A stretch of 64,000 bases of DNA from Pseudomonas pharyngis (GTDB lineage: Bacteria; Pseudomonadota; Gammaproteobacteria; Pseudomonadales; Pseudomonadaceae): the NCBI RefSeq assembly GCF_021602345.1, contig NZ_BQID01000003.1, forward strand, positions 62,001-126,000, given 5' to 3'. Shown piece after piece: positions 36,655 to 46,001 of this stretch. Numbering within the stretch: position 1 is the stretch's first letter; each line of letters starts with the position of its first letter. A model generated the notes under the pieces. The model searched no databases. It worked only from the letters and a program-made list of their open reading frames with translations, and was not told where the DNA came from. Made by a program: the position numbers and the translations under genes.

Positions 36655-36715
36655 TCGCGAGCAAGCCCGCTCCCACAGGTTCAGTGTGATCCTGTGGGAG
36701 CGGGCTTGCTCGCGA
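36655..36715. repeat. REP pair between the Hsp70 gene and the permease gene
   Basis: TCGCGAGCAAGCCCGCTCCC and its reverse complement with a 15-base spacer, located between two convergent genes. It may act as a bidirectional transcript end. Confidence 0.85.
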
Positions 36716-36745
36716 AAGGGCCAGTTCAGACGCTGGAAGTCTGGA

Positions 36746-37759
36746 TCAAACCATCCCGCCGAGCTTCAGCTCACTCTTCAGATACGCGTAATAAATCGGC
36801 CCCGCCACCACCCCCGGCAGGCCGAACGCGGCCTCGAACACCAGCATTGCCAGCAGCAACTCCCAGGACTTGGCACTGATCTGCCCGCCGACGATGCGCG
36901 CGTTGAGAAAGTATTCCAGCTTGTGGATAAAGATCAGATAACCCAGCGCCGCAATCGCCACCCAGATCGACAGCGACAGGCCGACGATGGTGATCAGGGT
37001 GTTCGACATCAGATTGCCGATCACCGGCAGCAGACCGAGCAGGAAGGTCAGCACGATCAGGGTCTTGGTCAGCGGCAGCTTGATCCCGAACAGCGGCAGG
37101 ACCACGGCCAGGAAGATCCCGGTGAAGAAGGTGTTGAGCAGGGAAATCTTGATCTGTGCGAACACGATGTTGCGAAACGCCTGAACCAGCAGGTGCAGAC
37201 GGTCGAACAGGGCGGCCGCCAGCGGTTTGCGCTTGGTGACGTCCGGCACCCGCTGCAAGGCGATGATCGCGCCCAGCACCATGCCGATCAGCAGCGTCAC
37301 GAACATGTGCGCCGCGTCCTTGCCCACCAGTTGCAGTTCGGACAAATGCTTGCTCGCCCATTCACCGATGGCCACCCGGAACTCGGCGGCACTGGCCGGC
37401 AGGTAGCTATCGATAAATGGCGGCAGTTGCCCGCGGGCGCGATCAACCACACCCATGAATTTGTCGAGGGAAGCGCCGGGGTTTTCCGCCTCGTGCAACA
37501 GGAAACTGATAGCCCCGGCAAAGATCAGTGCCAGCACACTCACCACCAGCGTGCCCAGCAGCGCCACCGCCAGCCAGCGCGCGCGACGGCCTTCGATCAG
37601 CCGTTGCAGTTGCGGGGTGAGCATGTTGACCAGTTCGAACACCAGCAACCCGGCCAGCAGGCTGGGCAGCAAACGCAATGGCAACACCAGCAACAGACCG
37701 CCGAAAATGATGATGCAACTGACCCAGAACACAACATGACGCTCAGAAAACGTTGGCAT
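36746..37759 (-). CDS. AI-2E/PerM family membrane permease
   Basis: A 337-residue protein with about seven to eight membrane segments in the PerM/TqsA pattern: two near the N-terminus (VVFWVSCIIIFGGLLLVLPL), a long periplasmic section, then FAQIKISLLNTFFTGIF, the conserved GLLPVIGNLMSNTLI and a C-terminal LPGVVAGPIYYAYLKSEL. Family members export quorum signals or exchange cations; the substrate here cannot be told. Confidence 0.87.
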   Translation of the reverse strand: MPTFSERHVVFWVSCIIIFGGLLLVLPLRLLPSLLAGLLVFELVNMLTPQLQRLIEGRRARWLAVALLGTLVVSVLALIFAGAISFLLHEAENPGASLDKFMGVVDRARGQLPPFIDSYLPASAAEFRVAIGEWASKHLSELQLVGKDAAHMFVTLLIGMVLGAIIALQRVPDVTKRKPLAAALFDRLHLLVQAFRNIVFAQIKISLLNTFFTGIFLAVVLPLFGIKLPLTKTLIVLTFLLGLLPVIGNLMSNTLITIVGLSLSIWVAIAALGYLIFIHKLEYFLNARIVGGQISAKSWELLLAMLVFEAAFGLPGVVAGPIYYAYLKSELKLGGMV

Positions 37760-37866
37760 ACAGCCTCAAAACGAACGGCGTAAAAGGATTGGCAGTCTGC
37801 CAGCGATCCTTGGGGAGCACTAGGGATATGCGGTGTTTGGGGTTTGGTGTCTGACTTGCGGCCCAG

Positions 37867-38043
37867 CCCTCACCCTAGCCCTCTCCCGGAGGGAGAGGGA
37901 ACTGACCGAGTAGATTTAGAGAACTTCCGCAACCTGAAAGACCAAGTCGATTCAGGATTCAGCACTGCACGTTCAGGTCGGCGCAAAAACCAGCCATCCC
38001 CGAATCGGTCCCCTCTCCCTCTGGGAGAGGGTTAGGGTGAGGG
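37867..38043 (+). mobile_element. MITE-like element, copy 3
   Basis: Ends CCCTCACCCTAGCCCTC and its mirror, with core ACTGACCGAG ... ACCTGAAAGACC ... AAGTCGATTCAGG, homologous to copy 1 in the same orientation. It fills most of the 332-base gap between the permease and psiF genes, where I see nothing else. Confidence 0.68.
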
Positions 38044-38091
38044 CCTGGATCCCAAGCCGGACACATCTGCCAGTCACCACTCAAACCCGCT

Positions 38092-38397
38092 TTATTTTTT
38101 CTTCAGACAATCACTCATGAACGTCTTGCGCGCATCACCCGTCAGCGCCTTGGTGGCCGCATCGGCATTGCAGGTTTTCATTTTCTGTTGCTGCGGGGTC
38201 AGGGCCTTGGCGTCGTTGGCCGCCGGGGCTGCCTTGAGGCAGGTGCTCATGAAGGCTTTGCGCTCGTCGCCCTTGAGGCTCTTGGCCGTGGCGTCGGCGT
38301 TGCAGGTGGTCATCTTGTTCTGTTGCGCCGTGGCGGCGAAACCCTGGGAGCACAGCAGCAGACCGATCATCAACAAAGGGACACGCAACATCTTCAT
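38092..38397 (-). CDS. psiF: PsiF-repeat periplasmic protein
   Basis: An exported 101-residue protein: signal peptide to about residue 20 (CSQGFAATA), then two PsiF repeats, MTTCNADATAKSLKGDERK and MKTCNADAATKALTGDARK, each followed by FMS-x-CL. The family is named after the phosphate-starvation-inducible E. coli PsiF, whose function is unknown. ATG 38397 is preceded by AGGAG at good spacing; an upstream in-frame start is not needed. Confidence 0.9.
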   Translation of the reverse strand: MKMLRVPLLMIGLLLCSQGFAATAQQNKMTTCNADATAKSLKGDERKAFMSTCLKAAPAANDAKALTPQQQKMKTCNADAATKALTGDARKTFMSDCLKKK

Positions 38398-38460
38398 GGA
38401 GTTTTCTCCTTGGCGCCGCCTCGATGGAGGTGGCCTCTGCTGGAGTGTAGTCAAAGCTTG

Positions 38461-39255
38461 TTACACCTTCCTAGCCTCAAGATGGCTGCGCCGATACTGC
38501 TCCGGGGTACATCCGGCCTGCCGGGCAAACATGGCGATGAAGGCCGAGCCGCTGCTGTAGCCGAGATCGAAGGCGATTTCCTGCACGCTGCGCGAACTCT
38601 CCAGCGCCTCGATCGCCGCAAGATAACGCAGCCGCTGACGCCATTCGCCGAAACTCATCCCCAGCTCCCGCACGAACTGCCGGGCCAGGGTGCGCTCGCT
38701 GACATGCACCTGCGCCGCCCAGTGCGCCAGCGGCTGGTTGTTGCCGGGCTCGGCCTGCAGGGTTTCAAGGATGGTCAGCAATCCGGGGCCGCTGGCGTAG
38801 GGCAGATAGCATTGATGAACCGGCGCCTGGCGCAATTGATCCACCAACACCTGGGCCAGGCGCTGGTCGGCTTCGAACGCGGGAATCTTCACATCGCGGG
38901 CGGCGAAGTCCTTGAGGATCGCCTTGAGAATGTCGCTGATCGCGAGAGTGCAGGCCTGCGCCGGCAAATCGGAACAGACATCCGGCGCCAGGCACACCGC
39001 CCGATAATTGACCGGCTGATGACTGTAGAAACTGTGCTCGACCTGCGGCGGCACCCACACCGCGTACTGCGGCGGCGACATGAAACGGCTGCCGTCGACA
39101 TCCATATGCAGCACGCCGTGGGCTGCGTACTCCAGCGTGCCCCACGGATGGCGGTGCGGCGCGGCGTATTCATGGGCGTTGAAGTCGGCATAGCGGAAAT
39201 ACACTGCCGACGGCAGTTCGCTGAAATCCAGCAGATCGATGTGTTTACTGTTCAT
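38461..39255 (-). CDS. AraC-family transcriptional regulator with cupin domain
   Basis: The 264-residue product has an N-terminal cupin sensor (PHRHPWGTLEYAAHG, VWVPPQVEHSFYSH) and a C-terminal double helix-turn-helix (VHVSERTLARQFVRELGMSF; VQEIAFDLGYSSGSAFIAMF). This layout is typical of regulators controlling a neighbouring transporter gene. It is divergent from the DMT exporter at 39354, its likely target. Confidence 0.9.
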   Translation of the reverse strand: MNSKHIDLLDFSELPSAVYFRYADFNAHEYAAPHRHPWGTLEYAAHGVLHMDVDGSRFMSPPQYAVWVPPQVEHSFYSHQPVNYRAVCLAPDVCSDLPAQACTLAISDILKAILKDFAARDVKIPAFEADQRLAQVLVDQLRQAPVHQCYLPYASGPGLLTILETLQAEPGNNQPLAHWAAQVHVSERTLARQFVRELGMSFGEWRQRLRYLAAIEALESSRSVQEIAFDLGYSSGSAFIAMFARQAGCTPEQYRRSHLEARKV

Positions 39256-39353
39256 GCTGTCCGGAATCAGGGGCGGGTTGTCCGGTTCGCAGTATAGACC
39301 TGCATCCAGACAGGGGATAATCGCCGTTCATCAACGTACTGGTTTCTCCTCCC

Positions 39354-40247
39354 ATGCAATACGCGTTTCCCCTGCTGGCGATTTTCATCTGGGCCGGCAA
39401 CACCGTGATCAACAAGCTCGCGGTCGGTGCGATCTTTCCCGCCGAGATCGGCTTTTACCGCTGGCTGCTCGCCGGCCTGCTGTTTACCCCGTTCATGCTC
39501 AAGAAGGTGATCGCGCACTGGCCGCAGATTCGCCCGAACCTGGGCAAGATCTTCATCCTCGGCGTGCTCGGCATGGCGGTCTATCAGAGCCTGGCCTACT
39601 TCGCCGCGACCCTGACCAGCGCCACCAACATGGGCATCATCCTGTCCCTGATGCCGCTGATGTCGCTGGCCATGGCGATCATCAGCCTCGGCCAGCGCCT
39701 GACCGCCGGTGCGCTGGTCGGCGCGGTGCTGTCGTTCGCCGGTGTGCTGGTGGTGGTGTCGTCCGGCAGCCTCGGCGCATTGCTGCAACACGGGGTGAAC
39801 CTGGGTGACGCGATGATGCTGATCGCCACCCTCGCCTACGCGATCTACAGCACCCTGCTGAAAAAATGGCAGCTGCGCCTGCCGCCGCTGGTGTTGCTGT
39901 ATTTGCAGGTGCTGGTGGCGGTGGTGGTGCTGTTTCCGCTGTACGCCGTGTCGCCGAAAACCGGCCTGACCCTGCAGAACATTCCGCTGGTGCTGTATGC
40001 GTGCCTGCTGGCCTCGATGCTCGCGCCACTGGCGTGGATGCAGGCCGTGCAGCGTCTGGGCCCGAGCCGGACCACGCTGTTCTTCAACCTGCTGCCGTTG
40101 ACCACCGCGCTGATTGCAGCGGTGGTGCTGAAGGAACAACTGGCGATGTATCACCTGGTCGGTGGCTTGCTGACGCTGGGCGGGGTGATTCTTTCCGAGC
40201 GCTGGACCACCGTCCTCGGTCGCTCCCGCACCCCGAGCACCGCCTAG
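39354..40247 (+). CDS. DMT-superfamily (EamA) transporter
   Basis: A 297-residue membrane protein with ten predicted helices in two EamA repeats (FPLLAIFIWAGNTVINKLAV; LLIATLAYAIYSTLLKKW, ending GGLLTLGGVILSERW). EamA proteins mostly export metabolites or amino acids; substrate unknown. Divergent from an AraC regulator. Its last 4 bases overlap the convergent lipase gene. Confidence 0.9.
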   Translation: MQYAFPLLAIFIWAGNTVINKLAVGAIFPAEIGFYRWLLAGLLFTPFMLKKVIAHWPQIRPNLGKIFILGVLGMAVYQSLAYFAATLTSATNMGIILSLMPLMSLAMAIISLGQRLTAGALVGAVLSFAGVLVVVSSGSLGALLQHGVNLGDAMMLIATLAYAIYSTLLKKWQLRLPPLVLLYLQVLVAVVVLFPLYAVSPKTGLTLQNIPLVLYACLLASMLAPLAWMQAVQRLGPSRTTLFFNLLPLTTALIAAVVLKEQLAMYHLVGGLLTLGGVILSERWTTVLGRSRTPSTA

Positions 40248-41134
40248 ACCCCGGCGGCTTTCAACCGCGCGGCATGCTCGACGAACAGCCGCACCGGATC
40301 CGCGCCTTTGCCGACCAGTCCCAGTGACTGGTTGACGATGTCGAAGTGATCCATCGGGTAGTCATCGCCGATGACCGTGCCCAGGTGCGAGCTGTAGCGT
40401 CCGACCATGCCGTCGCACTGCCCCGGCTCGCGCACGAAGGTTTTGGCGAACAACCGGCAACTGCGGTTGGTGCCGTCGAACAGGTTGCCACCACGATCGG
40501 TCTTGCCCGGCTGCAAGGTGCCGGACCACGAGTAATAGCGCACCCCGTTGACCTCCTCCGGCCCCTGCCCACCCCAGGTTTGCGGCAAGCCCTGTGGATA
40601 ACGCTGGTTGAACAGCGCCACGCCTTCGGTGGTCAGCGAGTTGTGCGAGGCGTGGATATCCACCGGTAGTTTCGGCCCGTGATAGCCGGTTTCCAGCAGC
40701 GCCATCAGCCAGCCGACAAAGCGTAACAGCGCCTCAAGAATGCGCCCCTTGGCGCTGTCCGCCGGATAGTGTTTCGCCAGGAAGTCGGCCAGTTCCGAAC
40801 CGTGATTGGGCCCGGCCACCGACGTCACCGAGGCCACCAGGTCCGGACGCTTGGCCGCCGCATAACGCGCCGTCAGCGACCCCTGGCTATGGCCGAAGAG
40901 ATTGACCTTGGCCGCACCGGTCTCGCGCAGGATTTCATCGATGCGCACCAGCAACTGCTCGCCGCGCACTTCGGTGGAGTTGAGCGGCGACACCTGCACC
41001 GCAATCACTGTCGCACCACTCCGGCGCAACGCTTTGATGATCCCGTACCAGTACGGGTACAGCACCAGACGGATGAAACCGAGCATTCCCGGCACCAGCA
41101 CCAGTGGATAACGTGTGGCCGAATCTTGCGACAT
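40244..41134 (-). CDS. Triacylglycerol lipase (Pseudomonas family I type)
   Basis: The 296-residue alpha/beta-hydrolase has the family I lipase layout: YPLVLVPGMLGF (oxyanion region), nucleophile Ser83 in GHSQG, TSVAGPNHGSELADF, and the end region CDGMVGRYSSHLG with acid Asp and MDHFDIVNQ with catalytic His. Two cysteines (NRSCRLF, GQCDG) match the disulfide of secreted Pseudomonas lipases. Unlike those, the protein as read from ATG 41134 has no signal peptide, and no foldase gene is adjacent. Confidence 0.87.
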   Translation of the reverse strand: MSQDSATRYPLVLVPGMLGFIRLVLYPYWYGIIKALRRSGATVIAVQVSPLNSTEVRGEQLLVRIDEILRETGAAKVNLFGHSQGSLTARYAAAKRPDLVASVTSVAGPNHGSELADFLAKHYPADSAKGRILEALLRFVGWLMALLETGYHGPKLPVDIHASHNSLTTEGVALFNQRYPQGLPQTWGGQGPEEVNGVRYYSWSGTLQPGKTDRGGNLFDGTNRSCRLFAKTFVREPGQCDGMVGRYSSHLGTVIGDDYPMDHFDIVNQSLGLVGKGADPVRLFVEHAARLKAAGV

Positions 41135-41225
41135 GGGCAAACATCCTTGTGGTCGGTGAGTGGATGCAAGGCGTGCAAAACGCCCGCCAAGCATCCTCCT
41201 CGATGATGACAACTCCACGACCAGC

Positions 41226-41531
41226 CTACTTCAGCCCCACCACCCCCGCCACAATCAGCCCCACCGACAGCAACTTCACCAGCGTCAGACTCTCGCCCAG
41301 CAGGGCGAAACCGAGAAACACCGTGCCGAGCGAACCGATGGCGGTCCAGATCGGATAGGCGATGCTCACCGGCAACTCGCGCATCGCCAGGGTCAGGAAG
41401 TACACCCCGCCCACCGCCGCGACCACAGTGATCAGCGATGGCCAGAGCCGGGTGAAACCTTCGGCGTACTTCATGCCCATGGCGAAAGTGACCTCAAACC
41501 CGGCCGCGATCAGCAGAAACAGCCAGGCCAC
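41226..41531 (-). CDS. Small multidrug resistance (SMR) transporter, SugE/Gdx-like
   Basis: The 101-residue protein has four membrane helices. Features of the family are the essential Glu in helix 1 (AAGFEVTFAMGMKY), the LPVSIAYPIWTAIG segment and the GLIVAGVVGLK ending. Overall it is closer to SugE/Gdx guanidinium exporters than to EmrE drug pumps, but only testing could tell. It starts with GTG 41531 immediately after the azoR stop, with GGGAG 6 bases upstream, so it is coupled to azoR. Confidence 0.87.
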   Translation of the reverse strand: MAWLFLLIAAGFEVTFAMGMKYAEGFTRLWPSLITVVAAVGGVYFLTLAMRELPVSIAYPIWTAIGSLGTVFLGFALLGESLTLVKLLSVGLIVAGVVGLK

Positions 41532-42170
41532 CTAGAACTCCCGGGCCAGGTCGAGCAAGCACTGCTCGGCCTCGGCCACCGACACCGCGAAGGTGCGCTC
41601 GGCGGATTCCTCGCCCTCGGCGGCGACCACCGTGACGTCGTTGATACCGATGAAACCCAATGCCGTGCGCAGCCATGGATCGGCGTGGTTCAGCGCCTCC
41701 AGCTCGCCACCCGGGCCGAATCCGAAACCGCCGCGACTGGTGACGATCAGCGCCTTCTTGCCCTGCAACAGCGGCGTGTACTGGGCGATGCCGTTGTCGA
41801 GGGTGTGATCAAACGTCAGGCCCAACCGGACGATCTGATCGACCCAGGCCTTGAGGCCGCTGGGCACGTTGAAGTTGTACATCGGCGTGGAAATCAGCAG
41901 CAGGTCGTGATCGAACAGCTCGCCCACCAGTTGATCGCTGAGCGCCAGATCGGCTTGCATCGTCAGCGGTCGAGCCTCGGGCTCCGGGTAAAACGCCGCC
42001 GCGACAAACGCCTCATTAACCGCCGGAATCAACGCCCGCCCGACTTCACGGCGGGTGACCTGAGCCTGTGGATGGCGGACTTGCCAGGCGCTGAGAAAGC
42101 TTTCTGCCAGACGCCGCGAATGAGAACGTTCACCGCGTGGACTGGCATGGATTGCAAGAATCTTGCTCAT
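41532..42170 (-). CDS. azoR: FMN-dependent NADH-azoreductase / quinone reductase
   Basis: The 212-residue flavodoxin-fold protein is AzoR-like: the FMN phosphate loop [37 protein letters not shown] and [12 protein letters not shown]. It reduces quinones and azo or nitro compounds with NADH. Divergent from the LysR gene at 42291, which probably controls it, and followed directly by an SMR exporter gene, suggesting a detoxification unit. Confidence 0.92.
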   Translation of the reverse strand: MSKILAIHASPRGERSHSRRLAESFLSAWQVRHPQAQVTRREVGRALIPAVNEAFVAAAFYPEPEARPLTMQADLALSDQLVGELFDHDLLLISTPMYNFNVPSGLKAWVDQIVRLGLTFDHTLDNGIAQYTPLLQGKKALIVTSRGGFGFGPGGELEALNHADPWLRTALGFIGINDVTVVAAEGEESAERTFAVSVAEAEQCLLDLAREF

Positions 42171-42260
42171 CTGAATCTCCTTGAGGTCTAGACTTGAGTG
42201 ACTGTGTGGCGCCAGATTGCAGGCATCACATCACCGCCTCAAATGAGCAAAAATCAGTCG

Positions 42261-42279
42261 GGATGAATTGATCTCATCC
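42261..42279. promoter_or_regulatory. Candidate LysR-type operator between azoR and the LysR gene
   Basis: GGATGA-N7-TCATCC is a perfect 6-bp dyad 11 bases before the regulator ATG and in the azoR upstream region, the usual place for a LysR recognition site. Confidence 0.4.
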
Positions 42280-42290
42280 GTGGAGTTTTC

Positions 42291-43193
42291 ATGTTCGCAG
42301 CCTTGCCCCTGACCGCCCTGCGCGCGTTCGAATCCGCCTCACGTCTGTTGAGTTTCAAGGCGGCCGCCGAAGAACTGGCGGTGACGCCCACGGCGATTTC
42401 CCATCAGATCCGCTCGCTGGAGGACTGGCTCGGCGTGGCGCTGTTCGAACGCCTGCCGCGTCAGGTGCGCCTGACCGAGGGCGGCGAGCGGCTGTTTCGC
42501 AGCCTGCACGGCGCATTTCTGGAAGTGGCGCAAAGCGTCGACACCCTGCGCCCGCAACGCAGCGGCAGCAGCCTGACGCTGTCGACCACCGCCGCGTTTG
42601 CTGCGCTCTGGCTGGTGCCGCGCCTGGGGCGGTTTTACGCCAGGCACCCGAACATCAATGTGCGCCTGGATACGCATTGCGAAGTCATCGACCTGCATCA
42701 GGACGCAAGCGTCGATCTGGTGTTGCGCTACAGCCTCGACGATTACCCGAACCTCTACGGGTTGTGCCTGTTCGATGAATCGTTCGGCGTGTACGGCTCG
42801 CCGGAACAGGTGGCGCTGGCCGCCCGTCGCACCCCGGCGCTGATCAGCGTGCATTGGCACAATTCGAAGCTCTACGCCCACGGCTGGGAGGCCTGGTGCG
42901 CGCAGTCGGGCGAGAACTGGCTGAATCAACACCCGGCCGTCCGCGAATACGACGAAGAGCATTACGCCCTGCAAGCGGCCATTGCCGGACAGGGGCTGGT
43001 GCTGGCGAGCAACATTCTGGTGTCGCAGAGCGTCGCCAGCGGTCTGTTGGTGCCGTACAAGGGCGAGGTCCAGGTCGATGGCGCCGGATACAGCGCACTT
43101 TGCGTACCGGGCCGCGAGCGGCACCCGCCGGTGAAGGCGTTTTTTGCCTGGCTGCGCGAGGAGGCATTGCTTTCGGGACATGCCCCGCGCTGA
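42291..43193 (+). CDS. LysR-family regulator (GcvA-like), divergent from azoR
   Basis: The 300-residue regulator has an N-terminal winged HTH (LRAFESASRLLSFKAAAEEL, TPTAISHQIRSLEDWLG) and an effector domain starting near SLTLSTTAAFAALWLVPRLG, as in GcvA-type LysR proteins. GTGGAG precedes the ATG. Most likely regulates the azoR-SMR pair and itself. Confidence 0.92.
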   Translation: MFAALPLTALRAFESASRLLSFKAAAEELAVTPTAISHQIRSLEDWLGVALFERLPRQVRLTEGGERLFRSLHGAFLEVAQSVDTLRPQRSGSSLTLSTTAAFAALWLVPRLGRFYARHPNINVRLDTHCEVIDLHQDASVDLVLRYSLDDYPNLYGLCLFDESFGVYGSPEQVALAARRTPALISVHWHNSKLYAHGWEAWCAQSGENWLNQHPAVREYDEEHYALQAAIAGQGLVLASNILVSQSVASGLLVPYKGEVQVDGAGYSALCVPGRERHPPVKAFFAWLREEALLSGHAPR

Positions 43194-43291
43194 ATCCGAC
43201 AAAACTTTTTGCCGCGTTCATCACTCACAACCTGGTAACGATCACGTCAGCAGAACGTGACGCCAATCGGATTAGCCTCCAGGAGACTGAA

Positions 43292-43822
43292 ATGAGTGAC
43301 CTGCATTTGTCTGATGTTCAAACCCTGCGCGAGCGCGCACGACTGCATGTGGAAAATGGCGCGGTGACCGAAAGCTACAGCGCCAACCGTGAAGAAGTGC
43401 TGCGCCTGCTCAACGAGTCGCTGGCCACTGAACTGGTCTGCGTCTTGCGCTACAAGCGCCACTACTTCATGGCCAACGGCCTGAAAGCCAACGTCGCCGC
43501 CAACGAGTTCCTCGAGCACGCCACTCAGGAAGCCGAACACGCCGACCGTCTCGCCGAACGCATCGTGCAACTGGGCGGCGAGCCGGAGTTCAACCCGGAC
43601 TTGCTGTCGAAGATGTCCCACGCGCAATACGTGGCCGGCAACACCTTGAAGGAAATGGTCTACGAGGACCTGGTGGCCGAGCGGATCGCCATCGACAGCT
43701 ACCGCGAGATCATCCAGTACATCGGTGAAAAGGATCCGACCACCCGCCGGATCTTCGAAGACATCCTGGCTCAGGAAGAAGAGCATGCCGATGACATGGC
43801 CGATATCCTGAAAGACCTGTAA
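43292..43822 (+). CDS. Bacterioferritin-like (ferritin-superfamily) protein
   Basis: The 176-residue four-helix protein has the di-iron ligands of the ferritin family: ESLATELVCVLRYKRHYF, EFLEHATQEAEHADRLAERI and a C-terminal ILAQEEEHADDM. It is shorter-tailed than Bfr and lacks an obvious haem Met, so it may be a DNA-protection or iron-storage variant (recalled P. aeruginosa counterpart PA4880). AGGAG precedes ATG 43292 by 7 bases. Confidence 0.88.
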   Translation: MSDLHLSDVQTLRERARLHVENGAVTESYSANREEVLRLLNESLATELVCVLRYKRHYFMANGLKANVAANEFLEHATQEAEHADRLAERIVQLGGEPEFNPDLLSKMSHAQYVAGNTLKEMVYEDLVAERIAIDSYREIIQYIGEKDPTTRRIFEDILAQEEEHADDMADILKDL

Positions 43823-43840
43823 TTCTGGCGAAAATCGCCT

Positions 43841-43904
43841 TCGCGAGCAGGCTCGCTCCCACAATGGAAATGCATTCCAAATGTGGGAGCGAGCCTGCTC
43901 GCGA
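43841..43904. repeat. REP pair between the bacterioferritin-like and AsmA genes
   Basis: TCGCGAGCAGGCTCGCTCCC and its mirror with an 18-base spacer, between two convergent genes. Confidence 0.85.
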
Positions 43905-43925
43905 AGAGGCCCTGTCAATCACCGA

Positions 43926-46001
43926 TCATTTTGTAGGTTTCACTGTGACGGGTGCCTTGCCCGCCTTCATCTGCTCCAGCAACGGCGCGCACTGATTCGG
44001 CTCGCCGCCGCTCGGCGCCACCAGCGCCAGCAGCCCCGCCGCCGGCGCGGCGATCACGCCCAACGCCACCATCCCTGCCCCGCGCAACATCAACGGCACC
44101 GCTTTCACCCCGGCATCCGGCTTGATGAACTTGCCGCGTACATACAACGGCGAGCGCAGGGAAATCAGGCGCCAGCCCTTTGATTCCGGCGTCACCGTCA
44201 GATCCAGTTGCTCGGTGGCCATGTTCGCCGTGCCGTCGATGTAGATGATCGCGTTCTCGGTATCGAACACAAACAGCCGCGTACTGGCCAGGCCGGTCTT
44301 GATGTCGAAGTCCGCCGCCGCGCAGTTGATCTTCACTTCCTTGTCGCCAAAGATCTTGCCGACCACGTAGTTGCCGACGTTCAGGCCTGCCAGCTCCATC
44401 AACTCGCGACTGATGGCGCCGTCGTTGATCAGCATCTTCAGGTTGCCGTTGGCACCGCCCAACAGCTTCGCCACCGAGTTGCCGCGACCGGCGATGTCGG
44501 CATCACCGTTGAGCTCGCCGAAACTGGTCTTCATCGGTTCGAAGGTCGGGAACAGCTGTTTGAGCTTGAACTTGCGCGCGGTCAATTTGGCCCGGCCTTC
44601 CAGTGGCTCGGTACGACCGTTGAGGCGAATCTGCGCGTCGAGATTGCCGCCGGCCACACCGAAGCGCAGTGGCTCCAGGCTCAGTTCGCCGTCGTTGAGT
44701 TTCAGGTGGGTATAGAGATCGGTGAAAGGCAGTTCTTCACTGTGGACGATGCGTTTGCCGGTGAATTCGACGTCGGCGTCCATGTCGCGCCAGCGCTCGG
44801 TCTTGAACTCTTCCACCGGCAACACCTTGTCCGCCGGCTGCTTGCTCTCGCCGCCACGGGCCTTCTGCTTGGCATTGGAGTCGGCACCGATCAGCGGCGC
44901 GAGGTCAGCGAACAGCAATTGATTGGACAGCAGCGCGCCACTCAGCTTCGGCCGTGGCTGGCTGGCGACGTAAGCCAGATCGCCATGGATGTCGCTGCTG
45001 CCGATCTTGCCGTTGAACTGTTCGTAGCGGAACTGCGCGCCGCCCGGCTCATGCAGCTTGGCGATCAAATGGCCGTCGGTGGCATAAGGCGGGGTGTCCG
45101 GCAGGGTCACGCCGGTCAGCGGATACAGATTGCCGAGGCTGGCGCCGGCCAGTTTCAGGCGCAGATCGAGGGCGCCGAGATTCAGCGGATCGGTCAGGGT
45201 GCCGGCGAGTTCGACGCTGGTATCACCGATCTTCGCCTGGGCCTGCAACGGGAACGGTTTGCTCGCGTCCTGTAGCGCCAGCAGACCGCCGATCTTGCCC
45301 TGGCCGGCGAGTTTCTGGCCGTGGTACTGGCCGGTGACTTTCAGGCCGAAGGCGTAATCCTGCGGTGCACCGCCCTTGTCCTGTGCGGTTTTCGCGGCTT
45401 TGTCACCGACGATATCGCTGAACGGAATCGGCTTGCCCAGCGGATCGATCAGCAAGTCGAGGTTGGTCCTGAGGGTCTGGTCATCCAGGGTGACGTGGCC
45501 CTTGTCGAAACCGATGGCGCCGATGTCGACCACCCAGTTCGAGGGCTCGGCGTTCGGGTCCTTGGGATCGAACTTGAAGGTCCAGTTGGCGCGACCGTCG
45601 GCCAGGCGCTGCAATTGTGCGTTCGGCTCAGTCAGGTCGATCCGCGGGATCGTCACCCGTTGCGCCAGCAAGGCCAGTGGCGAGATGCGCAGCTCGACCC
45701 GTTTGAGGGTGACCATCTGCGGCTGTTTCGACCAGTCCGGATTGCCCAGCGTCAGGTCTTCGGCCACCACATGCGGCCACGGCACCCAGGCGCGCCAGCC
45801 GCCCTCGTCGAGTTCACGCCGCCAGACCACCGACAGGTTGCCGTTGATGGCGAACGGTCGGTGCAATTCTTCCGAGACTTTGGCATTGAGCGGCGGCTTG
45901 ATCCGGTTCCAGTCGAAAAACACGATGACCAACACCAGCACCGCCAGAAGCAGCACAAGGGTGGCGAAGGTCCAGGCGAAGATTTTACGGGTGCGCGTCA
46001 T
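43926..46001 (-). CDS. AsmA-family protein
   Basis: The 691-residue protein is anchored by one N-terminal membrane helix (about 7-29) with the rest periplasmic. The family pattern is NAKVSEELHRPFAINGNLSV near the start and a C-terminal AsmA domain (LNGDADIAGRGNSVAKLLGG, NDGAISRELMELAGLN, YIDGTANMATEQLDLTVTPE). AsmA-like bridge proteins take part in phospholipid transport to the outer membrane. AGGAG lies 8 bases before ATG 46001. Confidence 0.9.
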   Translation of the reverse strand: MTRTRKIFAWTFATLVLLLAVLVLVIVFFDWNRIKPPLNAKVSEELHRPFAINGNLSVVWRRELDEGGWRAWVPWPHVVAEDLTLGNPDWSKQPQMVTLKRVELRISPLALLAQRVTIPRIDLTEPNAQLQRLADGRANWTFKFDPKDPNAEPSNWVVDIGAIGFDKGHVTLDDQTLRTNLDLLIDPLGKPIPFSDIVGDKAAKTAQDKGGAPQDYAFGLKVTGQYHGQKLAGQGKIGGLLALQDASKPFPLQAQAKIGDTSVELAGTLTDPLNLGALDLRLKLAGASLGNLYPLTGVTLPDTPPYATDGHLIAKLHEPGGAQFRYEQFNGKIGSSDIHGDLAYVASQPRPKLSGALLSNQLLFADLAPLIGADSNAKQKARGGESKQPADKVLPVEEFKTERWRDMDADVEFTGKRIVHSEELPFTDLYTHLKLNDGELSLEPLRFGVAGGNLDAQIRLNGRTEPLEGRAKLTARKFKLKQLFPTFEPMKTSFGELNGDADIAGRGNSVAKLLGGANGNLKMLINDGAISRELMELAGLNVGNYVVGKIFGDKEVKINCAAADFDIKTGLASTRLFVFDTENAIIYIDGTANMATEQLDLTVTPESKGWRLISLRSPLYVRGKFIKPDAGVKAVPLMLRGAGMVALGVIAAPAAGLLALVAPSGGEPNQCAPLLEQMKAGKAPVTVKPTK

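Noticed and set aside
41135-41600. Guanidine riboswitch controlling the SugE/Gdx-like transporter
   Set aside because: The gene starts directly after the azoR stop without a leader, so there is no room for a riboswitch.
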